Below, in pieces: positions 1-9,898 of a stretch of 64,000 nucleotides of DNA. Under the pieces are notes generated by a model, which made no database searches, had not been told where the DNA came from, and worked only from the letters and a program-made list of their open reading frames with translations. Where the stretch lies: positions 2,877,501 to 2,941,500 of the forward strand of contig NZ_CP081869.1 of the NCBI RefSeq assembly GCF_019797865.1, in the 5' to 3' direction. The DNA comes from Chenggangzhangella methanolivorans (lineage in GTDB: Bacteria; Pseudomonadota; Alphaproteobacteria; Rhizobiales; Methylopilaceae). Every line of letters starts with the position of its first letter. Within the stretch, counting starts at the first letter, position 1. The position numbers and the translations under genes were made by a program.

Positions 1-741
1 GTCGATGAGGCCGAGCGTCTCGCGCACGTTGTGGTCGGTGATCAGAACGCCGATGCCGCGGTCGGTCAGATGCCGAACGAGCGACTGGATGTCGCCGACC
101 GCGATCGGGTCGATGCCCGCGAAGGGCTCGTCCAGAAGCATGAACGCCGGACGGCTTGCGAGCGCCCGCGCGATCTCGCAGCGCCGCCGCTCGCCGCCCG
201 AGAGCGCGATGGCGGGCGACTTGCGAAGCCGCGCGATGCCGAACTCCTCGAGCAGCGCCTCGAGGTCGTGGGCTCGCTTCTTGCGGTCGGGCTCGACCAC
301 CTCCAGCACCGCCTTGATGTTGTCCTCGACGGTGAGGCCCCGGAAAATCGAGGCTTCCTGCGGCAGGTAGCCGACGCCCAGCCGCGCGCGCTTGTGCATC
401 GGCAGGCGCGTCACGTCCTCGCCCGCAAGCTCGATGCGGCCGCGATCGGCCGGGACGAGGCCGGTGATCATGTAGAACACGGTGGTCTTGCCGGCGCCGT
501 TCGGCCCGAGCAGGCCGACGGCCTCGCCGCGCTTGACCGACAGGCTGACGTCCTCGACCACCTGCCGTGCGCCGTAGCTCTTGGCGAGGTTGCGCGCCAC
601 CAGCGCGCCGTCGTCGCGCGCATGCGAGAGGGCGAAGTCGGCGTGCTCGTGGTGATGGTGGTCGCGGCCGTTCGCCGAGCCGCCGCCTTCCGGCGCGCGG
701 ACCGCGCCGGCGAAGCCGATCGGAATGCCCCTCACGATCAT
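1..741 (-). CDS. lptB: LPS export ABC transporter ATP-binding protein LptB (C-terminus off window)
   Basis: Cytoplasmic ATPase of the LptB2FGC complex that drives lipopolysaccharide extraction from the inner membrane and its transport to the outer membrane. From the ATG at 741, preceded by GAGGAG, 247 codons are visible without a stop, so the last few residues lie beyond position 1. Walker A reads GPNGAGKTT, the signature is LSGGERRR, and Walker B with its glutamate reads [10 protein letters not shown], followed by the LITDHNV switch histidine; all are canonical for LptB. The N-terminus carries about 45 extra residues with a His-rich stretch (HHHH) before the ABC fold. Whether that extension is translated or a later start is used cannot be decided here. 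It lies 28 bases downstream of lptA, in the same operon. Confidence 0.95.
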   Translation of the reverse strand, partial: MIVRGIPIGFAGAVRAPEGGGSANGRDHHHHEHADFALSHARDDGALVARNLAKSYGARQVVEDVSLSVKRGEAVGLLGPNGAGKTTVFYMITGLVPADRGRIELAGEDVTRLPMHKRARLGVGYLPQEASIFRGLTVEDNIKAVLEVVEPDRKKRAHDLEALLEEFGIARLRKSPAIALSGGERRRCEIARALASRPAFMLLDEPFAGIDPIAVGDIQSLVRHLTDRGIGVLITDHNVRETLGLID

Positions 742-769
742 GATCTCCTCGAAGGCCCGAAAGGCCCCG

Positions 770-1357
770 TCACTGGCGCGGCTTGAACACGCCCTGCACG
801 CGGCCGGAGCCGCCGCCGCCCTCGAGGCGCGAGACCTGCGTGGTCAGGTCGACCCGAAGCCGTTCGCCGCGGATGACGTTGTCGTCCTGGCTGACCACGA
901 CGCCGCCCGAAAGCTCGACCTTGTTCGACTCGACGTCGAAGGTGCCGCGCGCGCCGGTGGCCCGCTGGTTGCGCTGGGTGACGACGACGTCGCCCTCGGC
1001 CTCCATGCGGCGGATGTCGCGGCCGGCTTCGGGCGCGGCCTTGGCTCCGGCGGTCTCGCCCTGCTGCGGACCCTTCTGGGCCGTCTTCGGACCTTCGCCC
1101 TTCTTGTAATAGAAGATGGTGAGCTTGCGCGCCTTCACGATCGAGGCGCCCTGGGTGAGCACGACGCTGCCGGTGAACACGGCCGCCTGCTCCTGGTCCT
1201 TCACCTCGAGATTGTCGGACTCGACGTTGACGGGCTCGTTGGACTTCGCGGAGAAGCCCGAAAACGCGCTCGTCACCGAACCGCTCTGCGGCGGCTGCTG
1301 GGCGAGGGCGGGGCCGGCGACGAGCAGCGCGGCGAAAGCGGCAAGCGTCAGTCTCAT
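770..1357 (-). CDS. lptA: LPS transport periplasmic protein LptA (OstA family)
   Basis: Periplasmic bridge protein that carries LPS between the inner-membrane LptB2FGC complex and the outer-membrane LptDE translocon. The product has 195 residues, close to the family norm. The ATG at 1357 is chosen because it begins a clean Sec signal peptide (hydrophobic [15 protein letters not shown], predicted cleavage before QQ); an upstream in-frame ATG would add 63 residues of unlikely composition. The body has the OstA-like repeating beta pattern ([39 protein letters not shown]). It sits between rnd and lptB. In related genomes lptC normally lies between rnd and lptA, but only 64 bases separate them here. 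Confidence 0.92.
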   Translation of the reverse strand: MRLTLAAFAALLVAGPALAQQPPQSGSVTSAFSGFSAKSNEPVNVESDNLEVKDQEQAAVFTGSVVLTQGASIVKARKLTIFYYKKGEGPKTAQKGPQQGETAGAKAAPEAGRDIRRMEAEGDVVVTQRNQRATGARGTFDVESNKVELSGGVVVSQDDNVIRGERLRVDLTTQVSRLEGGGGSGRVQGVFKPRQ

Positions 1358-1421
1358 CGGCGCCCTCCCAGGCGTCCCAACGTCTTGGTTTCGCGAAAGC
1401 ACGGCGTCGTGGGACCCGCCG

Positions 1422-2036
1422 TCAGCTGTGGGCGAAGATATCATCGTGCTCCCAGCCCGCGAGGTCGAGGGCGGAGCGCACCGGCACGAAGGCGAAGCAG
1501 GCGTCCGCGAAGGCCGAGCGGCCCTCGCGCGCCAGCAGCGCGTCAAACTTGTCCCTCAGGGCGTGCAGATACAAGACGTCGCTGGCCGCATAAGCGAGTT
1601 GCGCGTCGCTCAATTGGTCCGAGCCCCAGTCGGAGGACTGCTGCTGCTTCGAGATCTCGACGCCGAGAAGCTCGCGGCAGATGTCCTTGAGCCCGTGACG
1701 GTCGGTGTAGGTGCGGGTGAGGCGCGAGGCGATCTTGGTGCAGTAGACCGGCTCGGTCATGACGCCGAAGGCCTTGTAGAGCGCGGCGACGTCGAAGCGC
1801 GCGAAGTGGAACAGCTTCTGGACCGATCGGTCGCGCAGCACTTTTTCGAGATTGGGGGCGCGGCCCTGGCCGGGCGCGATCTGGACGAGGTCGGCCGAAC
1901 CGTCTCCGGTCGAGATCTGCACGAGGCAGAGACGATCGCGATTCGGGTTGAGGCCGAGCGTCTCGGTGTCGATCGCGACCGCGGCGCCGGGCTCGTAGCC
2001 GTCGGGAAGGTCGCCGCGATGGAGGCGGATCGTCAT
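1422..2036 (-). CDS. rnd: Ribonuclease D, short form (3'-5' exoribonuclease)
   Basis: A 204-residue DEDDy exonuclease, which in this family trims tRNA and other structured RNA 3' ends. The acidic catalytic set is visible: D23 and E25 in IDTETLG, D82 in RFDVAAL, and Y149 and D153 in YAASD. At about 204 residues it has the catalytic domain only; the HRDC domains of E. coli RNase D (about 375 residues) are absent, which is usual for the short alphaproteobacterial form. The ATG at 2036 is used because the first beta strand follows directly. It lies upstream of lptA-lptB on the same strand and downstream of a tRNA-Leu gene on the same strand. Confidence 0.93.
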   Translation of the reverse strand: MTIRLHRGDLPDGYEPGAAVAIDTETLGLNPNRDRLCLVQISTGDGSADLVQIAPGQGRAPNLEKVLRDRSVQKLFHFARFDVAALYKAFGVMTEPVYCTKIASRLTRTYTDRHGLKDICRELLGVEISKQQQSSDWGSDQLSDAQLAYAASDVLYLHALRDKFDALLAREGRSAFADACFAFVPVRSALDLAGWEHDDIFAHS

Positions 2037-2149
2037 GGGGTCTCGTGACAGTGGATGGGCCAGCGGCCAGGCGCGCGCTGTCGGCGCGTTCTGCCGCTTC
2101 CCCCACTAGCGCGCGGACCCCGTTCCGTCCGACCGGACTTCGGGAAAGA

Positions 2150-2234
2150 TGGTGCCCAGGAGAGGACTCGAACCTCCACGGTGTTACCCACACGGACCTG
2201 AACCGTGCGCGTCTACCAGTTCCGCCACCTGGGC
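2150..2234 (-). tRNA. tRNA-Leu (anticodon CAG)
   Basis: Read on the minus strand, an acceptor stem starting GCCCAGG pairs with CCTGGGC, followed by discriminator A and an encoded CCA. The anticodon arm is CACGG-TTCAGGT-CCGTG, giving anticodon CAG (complement of 2198-2200), which reads CUG codons. The variable arm is long, as expected for a class II tRNA such as leucine, and the T arm contains GTTCGAGTC. Total length is 85 with CCA. Confidence 0.96.
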
Positions 2235-2361
2235 CTGAGGCGGGTCATAAAGCAGCGCTTGGGCGGCCGTCAATGGCGTGTCGTCTTGGCTCGCTTTACC
2301 TGTCGCGGCCGGTGGCTTACCTCTCCGTTTCGCGACCGCGAAAGGCAGGAGAAACCACGCC

Positions 2362-3368
2362 ATGGCTACCGACAGCCCCCGCCCGGTGGGCGACAAGCTG
2401 GTGACCGTGTTTGGCGGCTCCGGCTTCATCGGACGCCACGTCGTGCGCGCATTGGCGCGCGACGGCTGGCGGGTGCGCGTCGCCGTGCGCCGGCCCGATC
2501 TCGCCGGCCATCTCCAGCCGCTCGGCGGCGTCGGACAGATCGTCGCGACCCAGGCCAATCTGCGCTTCCCCGCATCGGTGGCGCAGGCGGCCAAGGGGTC
2601 CGACGTCGTCGTCAACCTCGTCGGCATTCTCGCGGAGAGCGGCAAGCAGCGCTTCGAGGCCGTGCAGGCGGAAGGCCCGCGAATCGTCGCCGAGGCCGCC
2701 AAGGCCGCCGGCGCGACCCGCTTCGTCCAGATGTCGGCGATCGGCGCGGACCGGCAGAGCAAGGCGCTCTACGGCAAGACCAAGGCTGCGGGCGAGGAGG
2801 CGGCGCAGGCCGTCTATCCCGACGCGACGATCCTGCGCCCCTCGATCGTGTTCGGCCCCGAGGACCAGTTCTTCAACAAGTTCGCGGCGATGGCGCGCAT
2901 GTCGCCGGCGCTGCCGCTGATCGGCGGCGGCAAGACGCGGTTCCAGCCGGTCTTCGTCGGCGACGTCGCCCGCGCGGTCGCGCTCGCGGTCTCCGGAAAG
3001 ACCAAGGGCGGCGTCTACGAGCTCGGCGGCCCCGACGTCATGACCTTCCGCCAGATCCTCCACGAGTCCTCGAATATGTGCTCGACGAGACCAATCGGGA
3101 CCGCCTGCTGGTCAACCTGCCGTTCGGACTCGCCAAGGCTCAGGCCAAGATTCTGCAGCTGCTTCCGAACGCGCCGCTCACCGTCGACCAGGTGGCGATG
3201 CTCGAGACCGACAACGTCGTCTCCGAGGACGCGCGCGACGCCGGCCGCACGCTCGCCGGCCTCGGGATCGAGCCGGCCTCTGCGTCGGCGATCGTGCCGA
3301 GCTATCTCTGGCGCTTCCGTCGCACCGGCCAGTTCGGCAAGGCGCGCGTCGCCGAGAAGGTCGGCTAG
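2362..3368 (+). CDS. Complex I NDUFA9-type NAD(P)-binding reductase (atypical SDR); one frameshift
   Basis: Rossmann-fold atypical short-chain dehydrogenase of the NDUFA9/epimerase group found across Alphaproteobacteria; the mitochondrial homologue is an accessory subunit of respiratory complex I. The substrate in bacteria is not established. The N-terminus has the dinucleotide motif VFGGSGFIGRHV, followed by LVGILAESG, VQMSAIGAD, an active-site-like YGKTKAAGE and LRPSIVFGPEDQF. The frame shifts near 3068 (HES then EYVLDET in the next frame), consistent with loss of one C; adding it gives 336 codons ending at 3368. The downstream half (LLVNLPFGLAKAQAKIL) is typical of the family, so this is one gene, probably intact in the organism. 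The ATG at 2362 precedes the conserved fold. queG follows 19 bases downstream. Confidence 0.88.
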
Positions 3369-3387
3369 GAGCCGACCCAAGCCTGCG

Positions 3388-4518
3388 ATGGACGCCGCCG
3401 CGCTCAAGGCCGAGATCGCCCGCCGGCGAAGGCGCTCGGCTTCGACGCGGTCGCGGTGACGACGCCGGACGCGATCCCGCAGGCCGCCGGGCGGCTCGCG
3501 CAGGCGCTCGACGACGGCCACCACGGAAACGATGGCGTGGCTCGCCGAGCGCGCTGCTTGGCGCGGCGATCCCGCGGCGCTCTGGCCCGAGGCCCGCTCG
3601 GTCGTGATGCTCGCGCTCAACTACGGGCCCGATGACGACCCCCGAAAAATCCTCGAACGGCCCGAGCGTGCGGCGATCTCGGTCTATGCGCAGGGCGACG
3701 ACTATCACGAGGTCATCAAGGGCCGGCTGAAGCAGGTGGCGGGCGCCTTCGCCTCGATCGGCGCGCCCGCAAAGGTGTTCGTCGACACTGCGCCCGTGAT
3801 GGAGAAGCCGCTGGCCGCCGCCGCCGGGCTCGGCTGGCAGGGCAAGCACACCAATCTCGTCTCGCGCGAGTTCGGGTCGTGGCTGTTCCTCGGCGCGATA
3901 TTCACGACCGCGGAGCTGCCGCCCGACGCCGCCGCGCAGGACCTCTGCGGCTCCTGCCGGGCCTGCCTCGACGCCTGCCCGACCAACGCCTTCCCGGCTC
4001 CGTACCGGCTCGACGCGCGGCGCTGCGTCTCCTACCTCACGATCGAGCTCGCGGACCCGATTCCCGAGGAGTTCCGCGCGGCGATCGGCAACCGGATCTA
4101 TGGCTGCGACGATTGCCTGGCGGCCTGCCCCTGGAACAAGTTCGCAAGCGCCGCCCATGAGATGCGGCTCTCCGCCCGCGACGCGCTCAAGGCCCCGGAG
4201 CTTGCGGAACTCGCCAAGCTCGACGACGCGGCGTTCCGAAAACTGTTCTCGAAGTCGGCGGTGAAGCGCATCGGCCGCGACCGATTCATCCGCAATGTCG
4301 CGATCGCGCTCGGCAACGCAGGAACGGCGGAGGCCGCCGAAGCCGCCGAGGCGCTCGTCGACGACGCTTCGCCGCTGGTGCGCGGGGCCGCGGTCTGGGC
4401 GCTGTCGCGGCTTGCGCCTGCGACGCTTGCGCGCCTTGCCGAGACGAGGCTGCCGCACGAGACCGACGAGGCGGCGCGGCGCGAGTGGAGCCGCGGCTTG
4501 AGCCTCGAGGCGGCATGA
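3388..4518 (+). CDS. queG: Epoxyqueuosine reductase QueG; two compensating frameshifts
   Basis: Catalyses the last step of queuosine tRNA modification, reducing epoxyqueuosine at the wobble position using cobalamin and two [4Fe-4S] clusters. The ferredoxin-like region shows [16 protein letters not shown] and [13 protein letters not shown], supplying both clusters. A HEAT-like helical tail follows ([21 protein letters not shown]). The N-terminal part is interrupted: one base is missing near 3425 and one extra base sits near 3528. Between them the correct reading is in another frame ([19 protein letters not shown]), before TMAWLAERA resumes. With both corrected the product is 376 residues, normal for QueG. 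The ATG at 3388 begins [12 protein letters not shown]. The stop overlaps the next start by ATGA, implying translational coupling. Confidence 0.9.
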
Positions 4519-5408
4519 CGGAAGCGAACGCACGGCGCCTGGTGATCTTCGGCTGCGGATATTCGGCGCGGCGCTTCGTCGGGCTGTTCGGCTCCCGCTT
4601 CGCGACGATCGACGCCACGAGCCGCTCCGCCGACGGCGCGGCGGCGCTCGTCGCCGACGGGCTCATGGCGCATGTGTTCGACGGGACGCAGACGTCTCCG
4701 GCGCTCGCCGCCGCGATCGCGACGGCGACCCATGTGCTGGTCTCGGCCGCGCCCGGAGAGGCCGGCGACCCGACGCTGCGCGGCGCAGGTTCAGCGCTGG
4801 AGGCGGCCGAGACTCTCGAATGGATCGGCTATCTCTCGACCATCGGCGTCTATGGCGACGCGGGCGGCGGATGGGTCTCGGAGGACACGCCCCCCGCGCC
4901 CGAGAACGAGCGCGGACTGCGCCGCGTCGAGGCCGAGTCCGACTGGCTGGCCTTCGGCCGGCGCAAGGGCGTTTCGGCGCAGATCTTCCGACTCGCCGGC
5001 ATCTACGGCCCGGGCCGCAGCGCGGTCGAGAACCTGCGCGCCGGAACCGCGCGGAGGCTCGTGAAGCCCGGGCAGGTGTTCAACCGCATCCATGTCGACG
5101 ACATCGCGGCCGCGGTCGCGGCGGGAATGGAGCGGCCGGACGTCGGCCCGGTGATCAACGTGACCGACGACGAGCCGGCGGCCCCGCAGGACGTGGTGGC
5201 TTACGCCGCCGAGTCGATGGGGCTGCCCACGCCCCCCGACATCCCGTTCGAGACCGCCGAGCTCTCGCCGATGGCGCGCAGCTTCTACTCGTCGAACAAG
5301 CGGGTCGCGAACACGAGGCTGCGACGGGAGCTCGACGTCGCGCTCGGCTACCCGACCTATCGCGAGGGGATCGCGGCGCTCGTCCGTGGATCCGTCGAGG
5401 AAGGCTGA
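4515..5408 (+). CDS. NAD(P)-dependent SDR / epimerase-like protein (YeeZ-like)
   Basis: A 297-residue Rossmann-fold protein of the extended SDR/epimerase superfamily. The nucleotide-binding loop is [12 protein letters not shown], followed by [38 protein letters not shown] and [13 protein letters not shown]; the last is a classic epimerase-family signature. The substrate is unknown. The start at 4515 overlaps the queG stop (ATGA), so the pair is probably coupled. The gene ends with [13 protein letters not shown], typical of this group. About 190 bases separate it from the DUF3617 gene. Within that gap a short open stretch ending at 5521 (FKRTKKPADGE and so on) has coding-like composition but no convincing start; I left it unannotated. 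Confidence 0.85.
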   Translation: MTEANARRLVIFGCGYSARRFVGLFGSRFATIDATSRSADGAAALVADGLMAHVFDGTQTSPALAAAIATATHVLVSAAPGEAGDPTLRGAGSALEAAETLEWIGYLSTIGVYGDAGGGWVSEDTPPAPENERGLRRVEAESDWLAFGRRKGVSAQIFRLAGIYGPGRSAVENLRAGTARRLVKPGQVFNRIHVDDIAAAVAAGMERPDVGPVINVTDDEPAAPQDVVAYAAESMGLPTPPDIPFETAELSPMARSFYSSNKRVANTRLRRELDVALGYPTYREGIAALVRGSVEEG

Positions 5409-5599
5409 GCGCGATAGCCCACACGACCAGCGCTCCGTTCAAGCGGACGAAGAAACCGGCGGACGGCGAAGCGGGCGTGCGCGAGAAGATCGCCGAGATC
5501 GTCCGAAGGGCGACCGCCTAAGAGACCGATAAGGTCTTGCGGGCGCCGTCCTCACGTGATCTTGAGGGCGCAAACAGAAGACCTTCAAGGAAAACGCCC

Positions 5600-6142
5600 A
5601 TGTTCCGCACGGTCCTGATCGCCGCCCTCGCTGCGGCCGCGACGCCCGCCTTTTCGGCCGGCTTCGACCTGCCGCCGCGCAAGCCCGGCCAGTGGGAGAT
5701 GTCGATCCAGGTCGACACCGCCGCGATGCCCCCGCAGGTCATCCGCATGTGCCTCGACGCCGACACCGACAAGATGCTGAACAACAAGTTCGGCGGCATG
5801 GCGAGCCAGATGTGCTCGCGCCAGGAGCAGAAGAAAGACGGCGACGCGATCATCCTGGAGAGCGACTGCCGGGTCGGCGACATGACGACCACGTCGCGCA
5901 CCATCGTCACCGGCGACTTCAACAGCGCCTACACGATGAAGTCCGACGTCCAGATGGGCGGATCGAACGCCACCCGCGGCGTTCAGGCGGCCGCGCCGAA
6001 GGGCGTCACGAGCCAGCAGACCACGATCAGCGCGAAATACGCCGGCGAGTGCGTTGGAGACATGAAGCCCGGCGACATCGACCTTGGCGGCGGTCGCATC
6101 ATGAACGTGCGCGACATGCCCGATCCGCAGCCGATGCAGTGA
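5600..6142 (+). CDS. DUF3617 family secreted protein
   Basis: A 180-residue exported protein. The ATG at 5600 follows AAGGA and starts a short Sec signal peptide (MFRTVLIAALAAAATPAFS, cleavage before AGFDL). The mature part opens with PPRKPGQWEMSIQVD, the hallmark of DUF3617, and continues with a cysteine-containing core (MCLDADTD, MCSRQEQK, ESDCRVGDMTTTSR, GECVGDM). The four cysteines suggest two disulfides in the periplasm. Members are common in Proteobacteria; no function is established. It appears monocistronic. Confidence 0.85.
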   Translation: MFRTVLIAALAAAATPAFSAGFDLPPRKPGQWEMSIQVDTAAMPPQVIRMCLDADTDKMLNNKFGGMASQMCSRQEQKKDGDAIILESDCRVGDMTTTSRTIVTGDFNSAYTMKSDVQMGGSNATRGVQAAAPKGVTSQQTTISAKYAGECVGDMKPGDIDLGGGRIMNVRDMPDPQPMQ

Positions 6143-6247
6143 GGGCGGGGCGGCCGACGCCTCTCCTGCCTGCCCCGCTTGCAGCCGACGTCGACCTCAA
6201 GCGCATGCGTCGCTCCCGGATGGGAGCGGGGGGAGGCGCGCGCGCCC

Positions 6248-6520
6248 TCAGTGCATCGTGGATGTTTTTCGTTTGAGCCGGTCGGCGCGCACGGCTTCGC
6301 ATTCGAGCGCCAGCAACTCGCGCAGGCCTTCAAGCTGAAAGAGCCGGAATTCGGCGATCCGATCCAGCTCCACCCACATGTCTTGGGGAACCGGATGTTG
6401 TCCGGAAGTCCATCGTTGGATCGAGCGCGACGAGTATCGGGTGTCGTGCGCCATGTTGGATGAGAACGACACCCCGTAGAGCGCTTGCCCGATCGCGATC
6501 AGCAAATCCTTTTCCGACAC
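6248..6520 (-). CDS. Small helix-turn-helix-like hypothetical protein
   Basis: A 90-residue protein starting at a GTG (complement of 6518-6520, VSEKDLL). The pattern IGQALYG, then SIQRWTSGQHPVPQDMWVELDRI, resembles a group of small rhizobial proteins with a degenerate XRE-like helix-turn-helix; recognition of that group is from memory, not from a search. The C-terminal third is helical. No partner gene is adjacent: DUF3617 lies on the other strand to its left, and about 500 gene-free bases lie upstream. Its codon and base composition is less GC-rich than its neighbours, which fits acquired DNA. Its function is unknown. Confidence 0.55.
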   Translation of the reverse strand: MSEKDLLIAIGQALYGVSFSSNMAHDTRYSSRSIQRWTSGQHPVPQDMWVELDRIAEFRLFQLEGLRELLALECEAVRADRLKRKTSTMH

Positions 6521-7026
6521 TCTGGCCCCCGGTCAAATTTTGCACAAAAGTATTTTGCGCGAGTTTTACGCTTGGCTTTCTGCAAGCGCGTTTGGAGCCG
6601 CCGCGACGTTGCGCGGATCGGCGGTTCAGTGGTGCGATAGCGAGATGTGGGCCGAACACGCCCAAGGCGAAATCCCGGCCGGGCCCGACGCGTTATGCAG
6701 GCCGGACGCCGTCGCGAAGTCGTTCGACCTCATGGTCGAGCCTACAAGGCCGGCTGACGCCTCTTGCAGAATCCGATGAGAAAAACTTCGAGGGCGCGGC
6801 CGCGTTTGGCGGTTGGCCGACGCCGTGCGTTTCACCAGTCATGAGTCCCCGCATGGTCGCTGAAAACGAGGCGCGAATTTAACATCAAAACAACGCGTGA
6901 GCGCGCGGATAGTTCCGGATATGTGACAATTTGGATGAAATTGATGAAGGCAGTTCTTGCATATGGCACTGCGACTTCATCCGATCGGCGATCAACTGGA
7001 CGAAATTCGCCCGACCTTCAGACGCG
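6521..7026. other. Gene-free patch, less GC-rich than surroundings
   Basis: About 500 bases without a convincing gene. Short open frames on both strands lack recognisable protein patterns. T- and A-rich stretches around 6530-6570 and 6885-6960 contrast with the rest of the window. It may include the promoter of the small gene ending at 6248 and downstream sequence of the phytase-like gene, or be a remnant of acquired DNA. I see no tRNA, repeat or clear hairpin in it. Confidence 0.5.
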
Positions 7027-7994
7027 TCAGTCAGGCAGCGCGAACTGCAGCAGCAGGGTCTTCTGCAGCGGCGAGAAATTGTCGTCGGAGACAAGCGTCA
7101 ACACGGTCCGCCCGTCCGGCGAGCGGTGAACGCCGAGCGCCTCGAAATTGTCGATGCGCTGAACGAGGCTCGCCTCCATGAGCACGGGGCCGTCGAGCGT
7201 CGCGCCGGGTTCGATGTCCTTGGCGGACAGCCGCCGCAGCCGGATCGAGAGCGAGAACGGCGGCTTGTAGCGCCGCTCGAGCAGCACGAGGTCGCCGCCC
7301 GGCAGGCGGACGAGGTCGGTGGGCGAGAAGTCGAGCGAGCGCACGACCGAGAATTCGAACGGCTTCTTGCCGCCGACCACGAAGCCGCGGTTGTCGCCGT
7401 CGTCGTCGAGAAACTTCTCTCCGATCAGCGCGATCTCGCCGGAAGCCAGCCGCGCCATCGCCTCGTAGCCGGAGTTCGACGGCGCCTTGGCGGAGGCCGG
7501 CGGCAGCGCCACCGCCTTTCCGGCCCCTTCCGGCCGCCCGTCCGGGCCGAGCTCGTAGCGCGTCAGCCAGTGGACGCGCTCGGCCGTGACCCAGGCGGTC
7601 CTACCTTCGATCTCGAGCGCCTCGGTGTCGAAGCCGCGCCTGTCCGGCAAGGGTTTGCCGTCGCGCCCCGGCGTCGGAGCGATCTCGACGTTCGAGACGC
7701 CGGTCGGCCGCGAGCCCTCATAGTCAATCGCGCCCGTGAACCAGTTGCCGCGGTCGCTGATCGCCGTGAAACGGGAGCCGTCGGCCGAGAGCCTCAGGCC
7801 CGACAACCCGCCGAAGTCGGGATCGGAGGATTTCAGTTGCACGCCGCCGAGATAGACCAGCGCCCGAAAGCGCCGCCGACCTTGGTGCGGAAATCGAATT
7901 CGGGGATCGGCGTCGCCGTCACCTCGACGGCGCTCTGGGCCTGGGCCGCGCCGCCGATCGCGAGGATGAGGGCGGCGACGGCCAGCAGCCTCAA
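7027..7994 (-). CDS. Esterase-like activity of phytase family protein (secreted); one frameshift
   Basis: Secreted beta-propeller-like protein of the phytase-like family. The proposed start is TTG at 7994, overlapping the cobT stop (TTGA), and gives a signal peptide ([19 protein letters not shown]). The mature chain begins [24 protein letters not shown]; the frame then shifts near 7867 (one G lost) and continues as [26 protein letters not shown]. Family landmarks include [56 protein letters not shown] and a terminal [10 protein letters not shown]. Corrected length is 322 residues. Its substrate is unknown; overlap with cobT implies cotranscription, although a role in cobalamin synthesis is not suggested by the family. 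Confidence 0.82.
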
Positions 7995-9886
7995 TGGAGC
8001 CGCCGCCTGTCCGTCTGCCGCGGCGCGGGCGCGGCCTCGTCGAAGAGCTCGGCGAGCTTCTCGGTCATAACGCCGCCGAGCTCCTCGGCGTCCCACGATG
8101 GTGACGGCGCGCTTGTAATAGCGCGTGACGTCGTGGCCGATGCCGATCGCGATCAGCTCGACCGGAGACCGGTTCTCGATCTCATGGATCATCCGGCGCA
8201 GGTGCTTTTCGAGGAAGTTGCCGGGATTGACCGAGAGCGTGGAGTCGTCGACCGGCGCGCCGTCGGAGATCACCATCAGGATCTTGCGCTGTTCGGGCCG
8301 GCCGAGCAGGCGCTTGTGCGCCCATTCGAGCGCCTCGCCGTCGATGTTCTCCTTCAGCAGCCCCTCTCGCATCATCAGGCCGAGGTTCTTGCGCGTGCGC
8401 CGCCAGGGCGCGTCGGCCGCCTTGTAGATGATGTGGCGCAGGTCGTTGAGGCGTCCCGGAGCCATCGGCTTGCCGCTCGCAAGCCATTGCTCGCGCGACT
8501 GTCCGCCCTTCCAGGCCCGGGTGGTGAAGCCGAGGATCTCGACCTTCACGCCGCAGCGCTCGAGCGTGCGCGCCAGAATGTCGGCGCAGGTCGCAGCCAC
8601 CGTGATCGGGCGCCCGCGCATCGAACCGGAATTGTCGAGCAGCAGGGTGACGACCGTGTCGCGGAAGTCGGTGTCGCGCTCGCGCATGAAGGAGAGCGCG
8701 CTCATCGGATCGGTGATGACGCGCGAGAGGCGCGAGGGGTCGAGCACGCCTTCTTCGAGATCGAAGTCCCAGGCGCGGCTCTGCTGGGCGAGCAGGCGCC
8801 GCTGCAGCCGGTTGGCGAGGCGCCCGACCACGCCCTGAAGCGCGGAGAGCTGCTTGTCGAGATAGGTGCGCAGCCGCGCGAGCTCTTCGGGATCGCAGAG
8901 ATCCTCGGCGAGCGCCTCCTCGTCGAATTTCGTGGTGAAGGCCGAATATTCGAGCTTCTCGCGATCCTTGCGCGGATCGTCCTTCGGCCGCCACGGCTCG
9001 GTCGCCTCGTCGGCCTCGCCGAGCTCGTCGTCGTCGGGCGAGTCGGTCGGGGGCGCGTCGGCCGCCTCCATCTGCTCGGCGTCGTCGTCTTGCTCGGCGG
9101 AGGCTTCCGTCTCGGCCTCGTCCGCGCCGTCGGCGGCGCCTGCGGGGCGTCGGCGGCCTCGCCGTCCTGGGGAGGCGGCTCCTCGCCGTCGGCGTCGCCC
9201 TCCTGCTCGCCCTGCTCGCGCTCGGAGGCGAGCTCCTCGCCCATGTCGAGCGAGGACAGCATGTCGCGGATCGCGCGGGCGTAGGCGTTCTGGTCCTCGA
9301 GCAGCTTGTCGAGGCGCGAGAGATCGACGCCGGCCTTCTCCTCGATGACGGGGCGCCAGAGCTCCACGATCTTGCGCGCGGCCTCCGGCGGTTTGCGGCC
9401 GGTTAGCCGCTCGCGGACCATCAGCGCGACGGCGTCCTGCAGCGGCGCGTCGGCGCGGTCGGTGATCTCGGCGTAAGGCCCGCGCAGATAGCGGTCCTCG
9501 AGCATCGCGGTCAGATTGTCGGCCGCGCCTTCCATCCGCCGCGAGCCGATCGCCTCGACGCGCGCCTGCTCGACGGCGTCGAACACCGCGCGGGCCTCTG
9601 CGCCCTGCGGCGCGAGCTTGGCGTGGGTCGTCTGGTCGTGGCAGGCCAGGCGCAGCGCCATGCTGTCGGCGTAGCCGCGCAGCACCGCGACGTCCTGCCC
9701 CTCGAGCCGCCGCGGCGGCTCCGGCAGGCGCGCCTTGTTGCCCATGAGCGCCGGACGCTCGGAGGCGAACGTCACCTCGACTTCAGGATCGCCCGCGATG
9801 GCGCGCAGGCACGCGCCGATCGACCGCTTGAGCGGTTCGGACGGGGCCGCGAGCTTTTCGCCGGGCTTTCGGTTGGAGATGCTCAC
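7991..9886 (-). CDS. cobT: Aerobic cobaltochelatase subunit CobT; two frameshifts
   Basis: Subunit of the CobN-CobS-CobT chelatase that inserts cobalt into hydrogenobyrinate a,c-diamide in the aerobic B12 pathway. The N-terminal half is intact ([29 protein letters not shown]). A long acidic linker (residues about 220-300) precedes the C-terminal VWA/integrin-like domain, whose metal-ion site reads [13 protein letters not shown]. One base is missing near 9136, inside the acidic linker, and one extra G lies near 8097 shortly before the end (AVTIV, then [19 protein letters not shown]). Corrected length is 631 residues, as expected for CobT. It starts 12 bases after cobS, so the two are one operon. 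cobN is not in the window. Confidence 0.94.
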
Positions 9887-9898
9887 CGGGGTCGGGCG

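Noticed and set aside
5409..5521. Small gene ending FKRTKKPADGE...RRATA
   Set aside because: Composition looks coding, but there is no suitable start codon or ribosome site and the SDR gene ends naturally before it.
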